Position numbers and translations under genes: made by a program. Below, one piece after another: positions 1-8,652 of a DNA stretch of 50,137 nucleotides (its first letter is position 1; every line of letters begins with the position of its first letter). The notes under the pieces are model-generated. The model searched no databases. It had not been told where the DNA came from and saw nothing but the letters and a program-made list of their open reading frames with translations. This DNA is from Azoarcus sp. Aa7 (lineage in GTDB: Bacteria > Pseudomonadota > Gammaproteobacteria > Burkholderiales > Rhodocyclaceae): positions 1 to 50,137 of the forward strand of contig NZ_QVLR01000067.1 of assembly GCF_014822185.1 (NCBI RefSeq), read 5' to 3'.

Positions 1-210
1 GTGCGCACGATAGTCCTGCTCGTCACGAATCAGGTGTTCCCAATAGCGCCTCTGCCATATCCCCCGCTCTCCACGCGCCCGGGGAACCGCGGAGCGCCTC
101 TCGGTGGCAGGCAAGACCTTTGAAAAGCCTACCCTGATCAATCGCTTGCGGGTTGCGAAATCCGTATCCGATGACGGCAATTCCAACGCGCTATGCATGT
201 GTTCCGCCAG
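1..210 (-). pseudogene. REP-associated tyrosine transposase (RAYT, IS200-like HUH) fragment
   Basis: Reading leftward, the frame encodes EHMHSALELPSSDTDFATR, then RKRLIRVGFSKVLP, and near the edge GERGIWQRRYWEHLIRDEQD. This matches the RAYT core: an HUH-type His-x-His (HMH at 201-193), an LP..D.DF.TR segment, and the GIWQRR.WEHLIRDE signature. About 60 N-terminal residues usual for the family are missing, because the frame meets the stop codon of the LuxR gene at 250-252. The catalytic Tyr region would lie beyond the left edge. All 83 codons from 249 to 1 are free of stops and sit in the same frame as the LuxR gene. I read it as a 5'-truncated remnant; the true 5' boundary is uncertain. RAYT proteins act on REP palindromes, and such palindromes occur at 44448-44539 and 46608-46860. 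Confidence 0.65.
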
Positions 211-249
211 CTCGTGAGGCCCGATCGTGCGGCTCACGAGCTCAAGCCC

Positions 250-2949
250 TCAGATGAGCCCCAACTCCAAGGCTCGCGCGACGGCCTGCGTGCGGCTGCG
301 AATCCCGAGTTTTCCGTAGATTCGGCGCAAATGGGTTTCGACGGTGTTTTCTGTCACGAACAGCTTGCGCGCAAGTTCCTTGTTGGAGTGCCCTTCCGCG
401 AGGAGGCGGAGGATCTGACCTTCCTTGGGGCTGAGGCGCATGGCCTCATCCTGCGACTGGCCTTTGGGGGCGACCGGTTCGGTCCTGGTCGCGGCGGCGC
501 GGAGGTTCTGAAGATAGCCCGGCGAGGCAGCACATTTCCGGTCGGCGAGCGCTTGCAGCAAGTCGTGGAGATGCCAGGGCTCGTCCGCAAAGACGCGAAG
601 CATTCCGCCGGGCTCGGCCTGTACGAGGGCCCGCTCCAGCGTTTCGAGGGCTTGGGGGCGGCGGCGGGCGATCTCGAAAGCTTGGGCGAGAAGACATTGC
701 AGCCTTGCGACGCGTCGGCGCCGGTTCAGGCCGTTGGCTTCGCAGATCGCGTCCTGCAAGCGGGGAATGACGGCGCGCACCGACCCTTCAACCAAGGCCA
801 GGCGGGCGTCCGAAACCAACGGATCGTCGAGATCTTCGGAGTAGAACGAAAATCCCGCCGAGGGCTGCCACACGGATGCGTCCGCGATCAGCGGCGCCAT
901 TCGCTGGGCGGCCGCGACGTCGCCGGCCAGCAGCGCGAGCCGATGCTTGTCGATCCGGGACGCTGCCGAAATGCGCGGGATCGATCGTACGTCGCCGAGG
1001 TCCTGCAGCGTGTCGAGGGTCACCAGGGCTTTCGCATACTGCCCCTGCTGCGCCTGGATGCGGGCCAGCACCCGGTACGCGACGATGATGTGGTCGGGCA
1101 GGCAGCCGTCATGGATGACCGGCAAGTAGTCGATGAGGAGCGTTTCGGCCGCGTCGATCTCGTTGAGTTCGTAGAGGGTTTCGGCGAGGTGGGCGGCGAC
1201 GTTCGCGGTTGATGTCGTGTAGCGGTGGCCGCCTGCGATGACCGCCTCCAGTGTGCCTTCGAAGCGCGCCCGTGCAGCTTTTGCCTCGCCCTGCAGCAGG
1301 GCGATGGCGCCTTCGAAGCTGACGCTGTAGTTGAGGGCATGGACGGCGCCGATGGGCTCGAGCAGGCGCTTCGCCGCAGCGATCTCCTGCATCGCCGCGA
1401 TGTCGCTGCCCAGCGCGATGGCTTCGTAGGCGAGGGCATTGTGGATCAGTCCGGCCACGTAGGGGGGCATCACGGCGAGTCTTGCGCGGGCAGATTCCCC
1501 GATCCGGAAGGCTTCCGCGAGCCGGTCTGACCATGCGCACAGCATGATCCTGAGGGCGACCAGTTCGGCGGAAATTGCCTCGTCGATCTGAGCCTCCGGC
1601 GGGAGCAGTTCAATGAGCCGTGACGCCTCGCCGTACCGATGGAGGAAGGTTGTCGCATATGCGCCTGCGATCAGCAGGTTCGCATGCGTCGCGAGAATCG
1701 CGTCCGGAATGGCGGCGACCCATTTTGCGACGGTGTCGAACTGCCCGACCCGCACCAGGGCTGTAGCGCGCGTGGACATTATGTCGGCCGCAAGCGCGTG
1801 GTCACCGGCGGCCAGGGCATAGGGTACGGCCGGGAAGGGCCTGTCGTGGTTGGCGAGCCAGCGGGCGGCGTTCAGTTGCAGGGTCGCAATGCGCTCCGGC
1901 GTCAGGCCCGAGTGGCGCAGTTGCGTGCTCAGGAATTCCCGGAAGAGCGGGTGGTAACGATACCAGGGGCCGTCATTGTCGATGCGCTGGAGAAACAGGT
2001 TGTCGCGCTCCGTGGCTGCGATGCATTCACGGCTGTCGGTGACTTCCAGCGCTGCGTCGCACATCGCGGGCGAAAAGGCGTCGAACAGGCTGGTCGTGAG
2101 CAGGAAATCGCACAGGCGCGGCGGAAGCCGGGCAAGGACGTCTTCGGCGAGATAGTCGGAGATGTTGCGTGACGATGCCGCCAGCCCTTCGAGGAGGGCC
2201 GCGGTATCAGAGCGACCGGTAAGCGCCGCCGCCGCGAGCTGCAAGGCCGCGGGCCAGCCGTCGGTGCGATGTTGCAGCGTATCCAGTTCCGCTTCGTTGA
2301 GGAAGCAGGGCAAGCGGCCGGCGATGTAGAGCCGGGATTCCTCGCGGTCGAACTTGAGGAGATCCGCGTCGATCTCCAGCAGGCGGCCACTGACCCGCAG
2401 GCGCCCCAGCGGGAGATCCGGTGTTTGCCGTGAGCCGAGGACGATCTGCTGGCCAGGGGACAGGGCGGCGACGATTTCGCTGACGAGCTGGAGGACCTTG
2501 GTCGAGCCGATTTCCTCGAATTCGTCGATGAATAACACAAAGGGGGCTTCCGCGAGATCGAGGGTTTCGAGCAGCTGCTGCACGCGCGCGCTCGACGCCG
2601 TCGAGCCATCGAGGCCCGGCCCGGCGCTCTCCGGTTCATCGACCGCCTCGAGCACGCTGGCGAGCGCGGCGCGAAGGTAGAAGGTGAAGCGCCCGAGATC
2701 GTCGTCCGACGCGTCGACGGTCAGCCAGCAAGCCGCCCGGCCGGCGGTGCGCATCTGGCAGTAGAGCTGGCTCAGGGTCGTCGTCTTGCCGTAGCCGGCC
2801 GGTGCGGTGACGAGCACCAGGTTCGCGTTCGAGTGATCGACCAAGTCGAAGATCCGGCTCCGTTCCACCTTTCCCGCGGCGTCGTAGGACGGGCGCAGCT
2901 TGCGTGTATTGACGCGGATGCCGGGACTGGAAAGGGTTTGCTGGTGCAT
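250..2949 (-). CDS. MalT-like LuxR-family ATP-dependent transcriptional regulator
   Basis: The protein has 899 residues, close to the roughly 900 of MalT. The N-terminal STAND/NACHT-like ATPase has a Walker A motif APAGYGKTT (about residues 49-57) and a Walker B FVLFIDEFE (about 137-145). A long helical TPR-like sensor region follows. The C-terminus is a LuxR helix-turn-helix (about residues 838-899: LSPKEGQILRLLAEG, then SNKELARKLFVTENTVETHL). Family members bind an inducer and ATP, oligomerise and activate transcription. It is transcribed away from the acyl-CoA dehydrogenase gene, so it probably controls the divergent cluster, but the inducer is unknown. No strong Shine-Dalgarno sequence decides the start; the chosen ATG gives the family length. 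Confidence 0.9.
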   Translation of the reverse strand: MHQQTLSSPGIRVNTRKLRPSYDAAGKVERSRIFDLVDHSNANLVLVTAPAGYGKTTTLSQLYCQMRTAGRAACWLTVDASDDDLGRFTFYLRAALASVLEAVDEPESAGPGLDGSTASSARVQQLLETLDLAEAPFVLFIDEFEEIGSTKVLQLVSEIVAALSPGQQIVLGSRQTPDLPLGRLRVSGRLLEIDADLLKFDREESRLYIAGRLPCFLNEAELDTLQHRTDGWPAALQLAAAALTGRSDTAALLEGLAASSRNISDYLAEDVLARLPPRLCDFLLTTSLFDAFSPAMCDAALEVTDSRECIAATERDNLFLQRIDNDGPWYRYHPLFREFLSTQLRHSGLTPERIATLQLNAARWLANHDRPFPAVPYALAAGDHALAADIMSTRATALVRVGQFDTVAKWVAAIPDAILATHANLLIAGAYATTFLHRYGEASRLIELLPPEAQIDEAISAELVALRIMLCAWSDRLAEAFRIGESARARLAVMPPYVAGLIHNALAYEAIALGSDIAAMQEIAAAKRLLEPIGAVHALNYSVSFEGAIALLQGEAKAARARFEGTLEAVIAGGHRYTTSTANVAAHLAETLYELNEIDAAETLLIDYLPVIHDGCLPDHIIVAYRVLARIQAQQGQYAKALVTLDTLQDLGDVRSIPRISAASRIDKHRLALLAGDVAAAQRMAPLIADASVWQPSAGFSFYSEDLDDPLVSDARLALVEGSVRAVIPRLQDAICEANGLNRRRRVARLQCLLAQAFEIARRRPQALETLERALVQAEPGGMLRVFADEPWHLHDLLQALADRKCAASPGYLQNLRAAATRTEPVAPKGQSQDEAMRLSPKEGQILRLLAEGHSNKELARKLFVTENTVETHLRRIYGKLGIRSRTQAVARALELGLI

Positions 2950-3057
2950 GAATTGGACGTAAGTAGCGTGGCCGGGGCGTATTCGACGCTTTCAGTATGA
3001 ATCCGGAAAGCGGTGATGGAAACAGACGCGCATCTTGCGCCGCAGCAGTTGTCACGG

Positions 3058-3085
3058 TTTTCCGGGACGACGGGTCCCGGGAAAA
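3058..3085. promoter_or_regulatory. Imperfect palindrome in the divergent LuxR/acyl-CoA dehydrogenase intergenic region
   Basis: The left arm TTTTCCGGGAC (3058-3068) and the right arm GTCCCGGGAAAA (3074-3085) are inverted copies differing by one inserted base, separated by 5 bases. It lies about 100 bases before the acyl-CoA dehydrogenase start and about 110 bases before the regulator start. That position suits an operator for the cluster. It does not match the classical MalT box (GGGGAKGAGG), and no convincing sigma-70 promoter was seen beside it, so the assignment to the LuxR protein is inference. Confidence 0.4.
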
Positions 3086-3187
3086 GTCATGGGTTTGCGC
3101 GATTGAGAGGTTTTATCGACGGATAAAGAATTCTCCCCGTGCCGACAGCGTTTCGGCGTCCCGTTCCACCACGGAGGAGATTCCAAC

Positions 3188-4456
3188 ATGAACGACCGGA
3201 CCCCGAGTCCCATCACCGCAAAACTGGGCGCGCTGGGCGCAGAGCCGCCGCTTTCCGAAACGGCGGCCATGATCCTCGAGAGCCTCGAGCGATTTGCAGT
3301 CGAGGTGATGCGTCCGATTGGAGCCCGCCTTGACCGGATGACGCCCGACGAGGTCGCCGCCGCCGGTTCGCCGTACTGGGAAGCCCGCAGCAAGTTCGTC
3401 GAACTCGGGTTCGGCGTCGAGGCGCTGCTCGGATTCGAGCCGGAAGAACGCGGCAAGATGATGTGTCTGCTGTTCGAAACCTTGGGCTGGGGTGACTCCG
3501 GCCTCGCGATTTCCTTCGGCGCCGCCATGCTGCCGCAGTACATGTGCGCGGTGCTCGGTCGCGACGACCTGCTCAAGCTGTACCCGGACGCGGTGCTCGG
3601 TTGCTGGGGGATCACCGAGCCGGACCACGGCTCCGATTCCCTCGATCCGAACCGGATGATCTTCCATCCGCAAGGGCAGTACGGCCGTCCGAATTGTTGG
3701 GCGCGGATCGACGGCGACGAGGTGGTCATCAACGGGCAGAAGTCGGCTTGGGTCTCCAACGGCACCATCGCCGATGTCTGCGTGCTCTACTGCGCGACCG
3801 ACACGGGTACGTCGCTCGATCCGCAACGTGGCTGCGTGGTGATCGTGCCGATGGATGCGAAGGGCGTCTCGCGCGGCAAGCCGCTCGACAAGCTTGGCCA
3901 GCGTGCGCTCAACCAGGGCGAGGTCTATTTCGACAACGTTCGTGTGCCGCGCAGTCACCTGCTGGCGGGGTCGGACGCGGGGTTGGTCGATTTCCAGGCC
4001 GCGGTAAAGATCATCCACATCGCCGCCAATGGGCTGATGGGCGCGACCTTCACCGGTGTGGCGCGGGCGGCGTACGAACACGCGCTCGACTATGCCCACG
4101 AGCGCAAGCAGGGCGGCGTGCCGATCATCCGCCACCAGTCGGTGGCGCAGCGCCTGTTCCACATGTTCCGCAAGGTCGAGGCTGCGCGGGCACTGACGAA
4201 CCGCGTCGTTCACTACAACTTCATCTCCCCCGCGCCCTCGCTGCATGCGGCCATGACCGCCAAGGTGACCGCGACCCAGACCTCGTTCGAGGTCGCCAGC
4301 GACGCCTTGCAGATCTTCGGCGGCAATGGCCTGACGCGCGAGTATCCGGTCGAAAAGCTGTTGCGCGATGCCCGCGCCTCGCTGATCGAGGACGGTTGCA
4401 ACGAAATCCTTTCCATCAAGGGCGGCTACTACCTCGCCGACCCGGATCGTCTGTGA
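3188..4456 (+). CDS. Acyl-CoA dehydrogenase family protein
   Basis: This 422-residue flavoprotein probably oxidises an acyl-CoA to the enoyl-CoA, passing electrons to ETF. Family features are the middle-domain GCWGITEPDHGSDS, the VRVPRSHLLAG segment and the C-terminal DALQIFGGNGLTREYPVEK. Where classical short- and medium-chain enzymes have the catalytic Glu in a YEG motif, this protein has IEDG (E401-D402), so the base may be Asp402 or the shifted Glu401. A GGAGGAG-like ribosome site sits 7-13 bases before the ATG. It is the first gene of the rightward cluster, and the CoA ligase begins 37 bases downstream. The natural substrate cannot be read from sequence. Confidence 0.9.
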   Translation: MNDRTPSPITAKLGALGAEPPLSETAAMILESLERFAVEVMRPIGARLDRMTPDEVAAAGSPYWEARSKFVELGFGVEALLGFEPEERGKMMCLLFETLGWGDSGLAISFGAAMLPQYMCAVLGRDDLLKLYPDAVLGCWGITEPDHGSDSLDPNRMIFHPQGQYGRPNCWARIDGDEVVINGQKSAWVSNGTIADVCVLYCATDTGTSLDPQRGCVVIVPMDAKGVSRGKPLDKLGQRALNQGEVYFDNVRVPRSHLLAGSDAGLVDFQAAVKIIHIAANGLMGATFTGVARAAYEHALDYAHERKQGGVPIIRHQSVAQRLFHMFRKVEAARALTNRVVHYNFISPAPSLHAAMTAKVTATQTSFEVASDALQIFGGNGLTREYPVEKLLRDARASLIEDGCNEILSIKGGYYLADPDRL

Positions 4457-4493
4457 TGCGCGGCTCGCAACAGGAACCGGAGAAGTCCCAGCC

Positions 4494-6113
4494 ATGACCG
4501 CAAGAGACGAACAGATTCTCGCGAACCTTATCGCGAACCGGGCCGAAACCCACCCGGACCTGGACGTGGTGACCTTCGAGCACCCGGGTTGCCCGGACGA
4601 GGTGCGCACCTATCGGCAGCTCCGGGACAACGGCCGGCGTGTCGCGGCGGCCCTCAAGGCCGGGCGTGTCGCCAACGGCGGGCGCTTCGCGCTGTTGATG
4701 CAGAACCACCCCGAGTTTGTCGACGCCATGGTCGGCGCTTCGATCAGCGGAGCGGTCTTCGTGCCGATCGATCCGCGTACCAAGGGCGACAAGCTGGTGT
4801 ACATGCTGCGCCATTCCGGCTGCCGGGGCGTGATCTGCGCCGACTACGTGCTCGACAACCTGGAGGCGGTGCGCGCGCAGCTGCCGGAACTGGAATGGAT
4901 CTGGGTCATCGACAGCGGCGCGCGGACGGACAGGCCGCTGGCCGAGTATGCGGGCGTGCGGCGCCTGGCGGAGGTCCTCGACGGTTCGGTGCCGGAGGTG
5001 GAGATCGTCTCCGACGATCCGGCGAAGCCGATGCAGATCATGTACACCTCGGGCACCACAGGAGACCCGAAAGGCGTGGTGATCCCGCACGCGCGCTTTT
5101 CCGCAGTGGGGAACTGGCATGGACTGCTCGGCTACCGTCCGGACGACCGGCCCTATACCGGCCTGTCGCTGACGCACGGCAACGCGCAGCTGGTGACCCT
5201 GTCCTGCGTGCTCAAGCTGGGCATGCGGGCGGTGATCAGCCGCCGGTTCTCCAAGTCGCGCCTGTGGGACGTGGCCCGCAAGCACGGCTGCACCACCTTC
5301 ACGCTGCTGGGCGGCATGACGACCGCCATCTACAGCGAGCCGCCCCGCGCCGACGACGCCGACAACCCGGTGCGCTTCGTGATCAGCGCGGGCATGCCGG
5401 CCGCGATCTGGCGGGACTTCGAGCGCCGCTTCGGCGTCGAGATCCTGGAGTTCTACGGTGCGGTGGAGGGCGGTCTGAGCATCAAGCCGGTCGGCGAAGG
5501 ACCGATCGGAAGCGTCGGAAAGCCGCCTGCAACGCTTCGCATGCGCATCGTCGACGAGTACGGGCAGGACGTCGCGCCCGGCGAGCGCGGTGAAATCATC
5601 TTCAAGCCCGCCGACGGATCGGCCCCGGCGGTCGCCTACCTCCACAACCCGGAAGCCTCGGTAGCCAAGACGCGTGGTGGCTGGCTGAGGATGGGGGACA
5701 TCGGCCACGTCGACGCGGACGGCTGGCTGTTCTTCGATTTCCGCATGGGCGGCGCGATCCGTCACAACGGCGACTTCGTCGACCCCGCTGCGATCGAGAA
5801 GGTGCTCGCCGAGAGCCCGATGGTTTCCGACGTCTTTGTTTACGGCATCGATGCGGCCTCCGGTGCCCCCGGCGAGAAGGACGTGGTGGCCGCGATCGTC
5901 CCCGAGTCCGGCGTCGAGCTCGACCCCCGGGTGCTGTTCGCGCTATGCCGCGAGAAGCTCGATAGCTCGAGCGTCCCGAGCTACCTGCAGGTGGTGGCCG
6001 AAATTCCCAAGACCGCGTCGGAAAAGCCGCAGGAGCGATTCCTGAAGGATGCCTTCAAGACGGCCGGTGCCGAAATCCACGAAGAGCGCCGCGCCGAGTC
6101 GGTAGTGCGTTAG
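4494..6113 (+). CDS. AMP-dependent acyl-CoA synthetase/ligase (ANL superfamily)
   Basis: This 539-residue adenylate-forming enzyme should activate a carboxylic acid to its CoA thioester with ATP and CoA. The phosphate-binding motif YTSGTTGDPKG starts at residue 184. The EFYGAVEGG segment is the A5 motif, and RMGDIGHVDADGW holds the conserved hinge-proximal Asp. The C-terminal domain ends with EIPKTASEKPQE; in this family the catalytic lysine lies in that P-K-T-x-S-x-K segment. The start follows a GGAG ribosome site. It lies between the dehydrogenase and the oxidoreductase and probably makes the cluster's CoA-ester substrate. Relatives include long-chain, crotonobetaine/carnitine and bile-acid CoA ligases; which type applies is unresolved. 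Confidence 0.9.
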   Translation: MTARDEQILANLIANRAETHPDLDVVTFEHPGCPDEVRTYRQLRDNGRRVAAALKAGRVANGGRFALLMQNHPEFVDAMVGASISGAVFVPIDPRTKGDKLVYMLRHSGCRGVICADYVLDNLEAVRAQLPELEWIWVIDSGARTDRPLAEYAGVRRLAEVLDGSVPEVEIVSDDPAKPMQIMYTSGTTGDPKGVVIPHARFSAVGNWHGLLGYRPDDRPYTGLSLTHGNAQLVTLSCVLKLGMRAVISRRFSKSRLWDVARKHGCTTFTLLGGMTTAIYSEPPRADDADNPVRFVISAGMPAAIWRDFERRFGVEILEFYGAVEGGLSIKPVGEGPIGSVGKPPATLRMRIVDEYGQDVAPGERGEIIFKPADGSAPAVAYLHNPEASVAKTRGGWLRMGDIGHVDADGWLFFDFRMGGAIRHNGDFVDPAAIEKVLAESPMVSDVFVYGIDAASGAPGEKDVVAAIVPESGVELDPRVLFALCREKLDSSSVPSYLQVVAEIPKTASEKPQERFLKDAFKTAGAEIHEERRAESVVR

Positions 6114-6144
6114 CCGCCGACCCTCAACATCAAAGGAGAAAGCA

Positions 6145-7260
6145 ATGGAGACGAATTACGAAGTGGTGGTGTACGGCGCCAGCGGCTATACGGGCAAGCT
6201 GATCGCCTGGAAGCTTGCCGAGCGCGGCATCCCCTTCATCGCCGCGGGCCGCAATCAGCAGCGGCTCGAGGAGGAAATGGCGCGCGTGCCCGAGCTGGCG
6301 GGGCGCGACTACCGCTGCGTTGCAGTCACGCACGATGTGGCTTCGCTCACCGAGCTGTTCCGCGGCAAGAAGGTCGTCATCAACGTGACCGGCCCCTTCA
6401 TGCAGATCGGTGAACCGGTGGTGCAGGCCTGCCTTGCCGCGGGGTGTCACTACTTCGACACCACCGGGGAAGCCGACTGGATGTCGATGCTCAAGGCCGA
6501 GTACGGCAAGCGCTTCGCGCAAGCCGGCCTGGCCCTGTGCCCGGCCAATTCCTACATGTGGGCGGAAGGGCTGCTGGCCGCGGAGATCGCCCTGGAAACA
6601 CCGGGCATCGATTCGCTGGAGATCGCTTATCTCGCGGACTCGCAAACCAGTGTTGCGTCGACGAAATCCTTCCTGCGGATGTGCACCAAGCCGCAGTACT
6701 ACATCAAGGACAAGACGCCGACGATGTGGCCCTACGCGACCGCTTACACGCTCACGCTGCCGGGCGAGCACGAACTGTTCAACGCGCTGCCGTGGAGCGG
6801 CGGCGGCGAACCGGTGTGGTACCAGGGCGACGAGCGGGTACGCAACTGCCGCGTGCTGGTGTCCTTCCGCAACCAGGTGATGTTCAAGGCGGTGCTGGGC
6901 ATCCTCGAGCGCTTCGAGAAGGAGTGCCGCGGTCTGCCTCCCGACGAGCAGGAGCGCGTCACCAATCAGTGGGGTGGCGAAGTCACCGCTGTGGAGCCGC
7001 CGCGCGAGGATCCGGAAATCAATCGCTGCGTGCTGTCGTGCTACGGCCGCGGCAAGACCGCCTCGGTCAACGTCGTGCTGCGCGGCAATTCGCCCTACAT
7101 CCAGACCGGCGTGCTCGGCGCCGAGGCCGCGCGGCGCGTGCTGCGCGGCCAGCTTCAGGCGGTGGGTTTCGTGTCGCCGGCGCAGGCCTTCGGCGCCCGC
7201 AACCTGCTGGCGGCACTGGCCGAGGAAGGCCATCTCGCCTGGCAGGTGTACAGCGCCTGA
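6145..7260 (+). CDS. Saccharopine dehydrogenase-like NAD(P)-binding oxidoreductase
   Basis: The 371-residue protein opens with a Rossmann dinucleotide motif, GASGYTG (residues 11-17), followed by AAGRNQQRLEEE. The later segments VVINVTGPFMQIGEPVV and CHYFDTTGEADW are typical of the saccharopine-dehydrogenase-like family, which includes the mycobacterial trans-acting enoyl reductases. A role in reducing an unsaturated thioester or ketone is possible but inferred. The ribosome site is AAAGGAG, 7 bases before the ATG. It lies 31 bases after the CoA ligase and 48 bases before the thiolase-like gene, in one apparent operon. Confidence 0.75.
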   Translation: METNYEVVVYGASGYTGKLIAWKLAERGIPFIAAGRNQQRLEEEMARVPELAGRDYRCVAVTHDVASLTELFRGKKVVINVTGPFMQIGEPVVQACLAAGCHYFDTTGEADWMSMLKAEYGKRFAQAGLALCPANSYMWAEGLLAAEIALETPGIDSLEIAYLADSQTSVASTKSFLRMCTKPQYYIKDKTPTMWPYATAYTLTLPGEHELFNALPWSGGGEPVWYQGDERVRNCRVLVSFRNQVMFKAVLGILERFEKECRGLPPDEQERVTNQWGGEVTAVEPPREDPEINRCVLSCYGRGKTASVNVVLRGNSPYIQTGVLGAEAARRVLRGQLQAVGFVSPAQAFGARNLLAALAEEGHLAWQVYSA

Positions 7261-7308
7261 GCGCGCCCCGTCCCTGTCCCCAAACCCGGATCATCCCGAG
7301 AGAGCGAA

Positions 7309-8550
7309 ATGAATCAACGAGTGTATGTAGCGGGCGTCGGCATGACGCCCTTCGGCAAGCATCTGGGCGCCAGCGTGAAGCAACTCACCCGCGTCGCGGT
7401 CGAGCAGGCGCTGGCCGATGCCGGTTGCCAGGCGAGCGATGTCCAGATGGCCTTCTTCGCGAACGCTGCGCAGGGCCACATGGAGGGGCAGGACATGATC
7501 CGGGGTCAGATTGCGCTGCGCGCGATGGGCTTCGAGGGGCTGCCGGTGGTCAATGTGGAGAATGCCTGCGCCAGTGCGAGCACCGCCTTCCAGATGGCGG
7601 TGGCCTTGGTCAGCGGCGGTACGGCGGACGTCGTGCTCGCCGTCGGCGCGGAAAAGATGTTCTCCGACGACAAGGCGCGCACCTTCGGTGTCTTCGACGG
7701 TGCGTGGGATGTGCATGACGTGGCCGCCGGGCGCGACCGGCTGCTGCGCATGGGCGAGGGCATCGAACCGCCGCCGGGCAGTGTCTCGCCGAGGCCGTAC
7801 AGCGTGTTCATGGACATCTACGCCGGCTTCGGGCGCATGCACATGCGCGAGTACGGCACCACGCAGCGCCAGTTCGCCGCCGTGTCGGCGAAGAACCACC
7901 GCCACTCCGTGCACAACCCGCTGTCGCAATACCGGCAGGACTACAGCATCGACGAGATCCTCGCTGCACCGCCGATCACCTATCCACTGACGCTGCCGAT
8001 GTGTTCCCCGGTGAGCGACGGCGCGGCGGCGGCGATCGTGTGCAGCGAGGCTGGGTTGGCGCGGCTGGCGGGGCGGACGTCCCGTGCGATCCGCGTGCTC
8101 GGCTGGGCGCTGCAGGGAGGATCCGATCGCGCATCCGAAGCGTTCGACCAGCACCTGGTGCGCGCCGCGGCGCAGAAGGTCTATGAGCAGGCCGGTGTGG
8201 GACCGGAAGACATCTCGGTCGCGGAGGTCCATGACGCCACCGCCATCGGCGAAATCATCCAGTCGGAAGTGCTCGGCCTGTGTGCTCCGGGCATGGGAGG
8301 CGTGTGCGCAGAGCGGGGCGAGACCCGCATCGGCGGGCGCATCCCGATCAATCCGTCCGGTGGCCTGGAATCGAAGGGGCATCCGATCGGCGCGACGGGG
8401 CTGGGCCAGATCCACGAACTCGTCACCCAGTTGCGCGGCGAAGCCGGCATGCGCCAGGTCGAGGGGGCGCGGCTCGCACTGGCGGAGAACGGCGGTGGCC
8501 TCTGCGGCATCGAGGAGGCGGTCGCGTGTGTGACGCTCCTCGGGCGATGA
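7309..8550 (+). CDS. Thiolase-like protein (SCP-x / lipid-transfer type acetyl-CoA acetyltransferase)
   Basis: The 413-residue protein belongs to the thiolase superfamily branch that contains SCP-x-type thiolases. The nucleophile Cys87 sits in VENACASAS. The C-terminal NPSGGLESKGHPIGATG carries the conserved active-site His358. The family cleaves 3-ketoacyl-CoA or condenses acyl-CoAs; the SCP-x branch often acts on sterol or branched side chains. The second catalytic Cys of biosynthetic thiolases (in a CGG context) is not obvious: the C-terminus reads NGGGLCGIEEAVACVT, giving two candidate Cys. No DUF35 partner, which some such thiolases need, is encoded next to it. Confidence 0.85.
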   Translation: MNQRVYVAGVGMTPFGKHLGASVKQLTRVAVEQALADAGCQASDVQMAFFANAAQGHMEGQDMIRGQIALRAMGFEGLPVVNVENACASASTAFQMAVALVSGGTADVVLAVGAEKMFSDDKARTFGVFDGAWDVHDVAAGRDRLLRMGEGIEPPPGSVSPRPYSVFMDIYAGFGRMHMREYGTTQRQFAAVSAKNHRHSVHNPLSQYRQDYSIDEILAAPPITYPLTLPMCSPVSDGAAAAIVCSEAGLARLAGRTSRAIRVLGWALQGGSDRASEAFDQHLVRAAAQKVYEQAGVGPEDISVAEVHDATAIGEIIQSEVLGLCAPGMGGVCAERGETRIGGRIPINPSGGLESKGHPIGATGLGQIHELVTQLRGEAGMRQVEGARLALAENGGGLCGIEEAVACVTLLGR

Positions 8551-8589
8551 GCGGATCGCGGACGGAACTCGCAAGTAACAAGAAAAGAA

Positions 8590-8623
8590 CGAAGCGCTCG
8601 GCCCGCTGCAGGGCTGAGCTTCG
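8590..8623 (+). other. Stem-loop between the thiolase-like and RND transporter genes
   Basis: CGAAGC (8590-8595) pairs with GCTTCG (8618-8623), and GGCCC pairs partly with GGGCT inside, around a GCTGCA loop. No T-run follows, so it is not a standard terminator. It may be an mRNA-stabilising or partial attenuating hairpin separating the enzyme genes from the envelope genes. Confidence 0.4.
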
Positions 8624-8652
8624 ATAACAGAAGGCAGGTTGGAGACAAAAAA

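Noticed and set aside
193-1212. 339-codon rightward open frame antisense to the LuxR gene
   Set aside because: Composition follows the GC-rich third positions of the gene on the other strand; no family resemblance and no ribosome site.
2950-3187. Classical MalT boxes or a sigma-54 promoter before the acyl-CoA dehydrogenase gene
   Set aside because: No GGGGAKGAGG repeats and no TGGCAC-N5-TTGC element were found.
3113-4609. 498-codon leftward frame antisense to the acyl-CoA dehydrogenase
   Set aside because: The rightward frame has clear family motifs throughout; the antisense product is rich in Arg, His and Asp as expected for a shadow frame.
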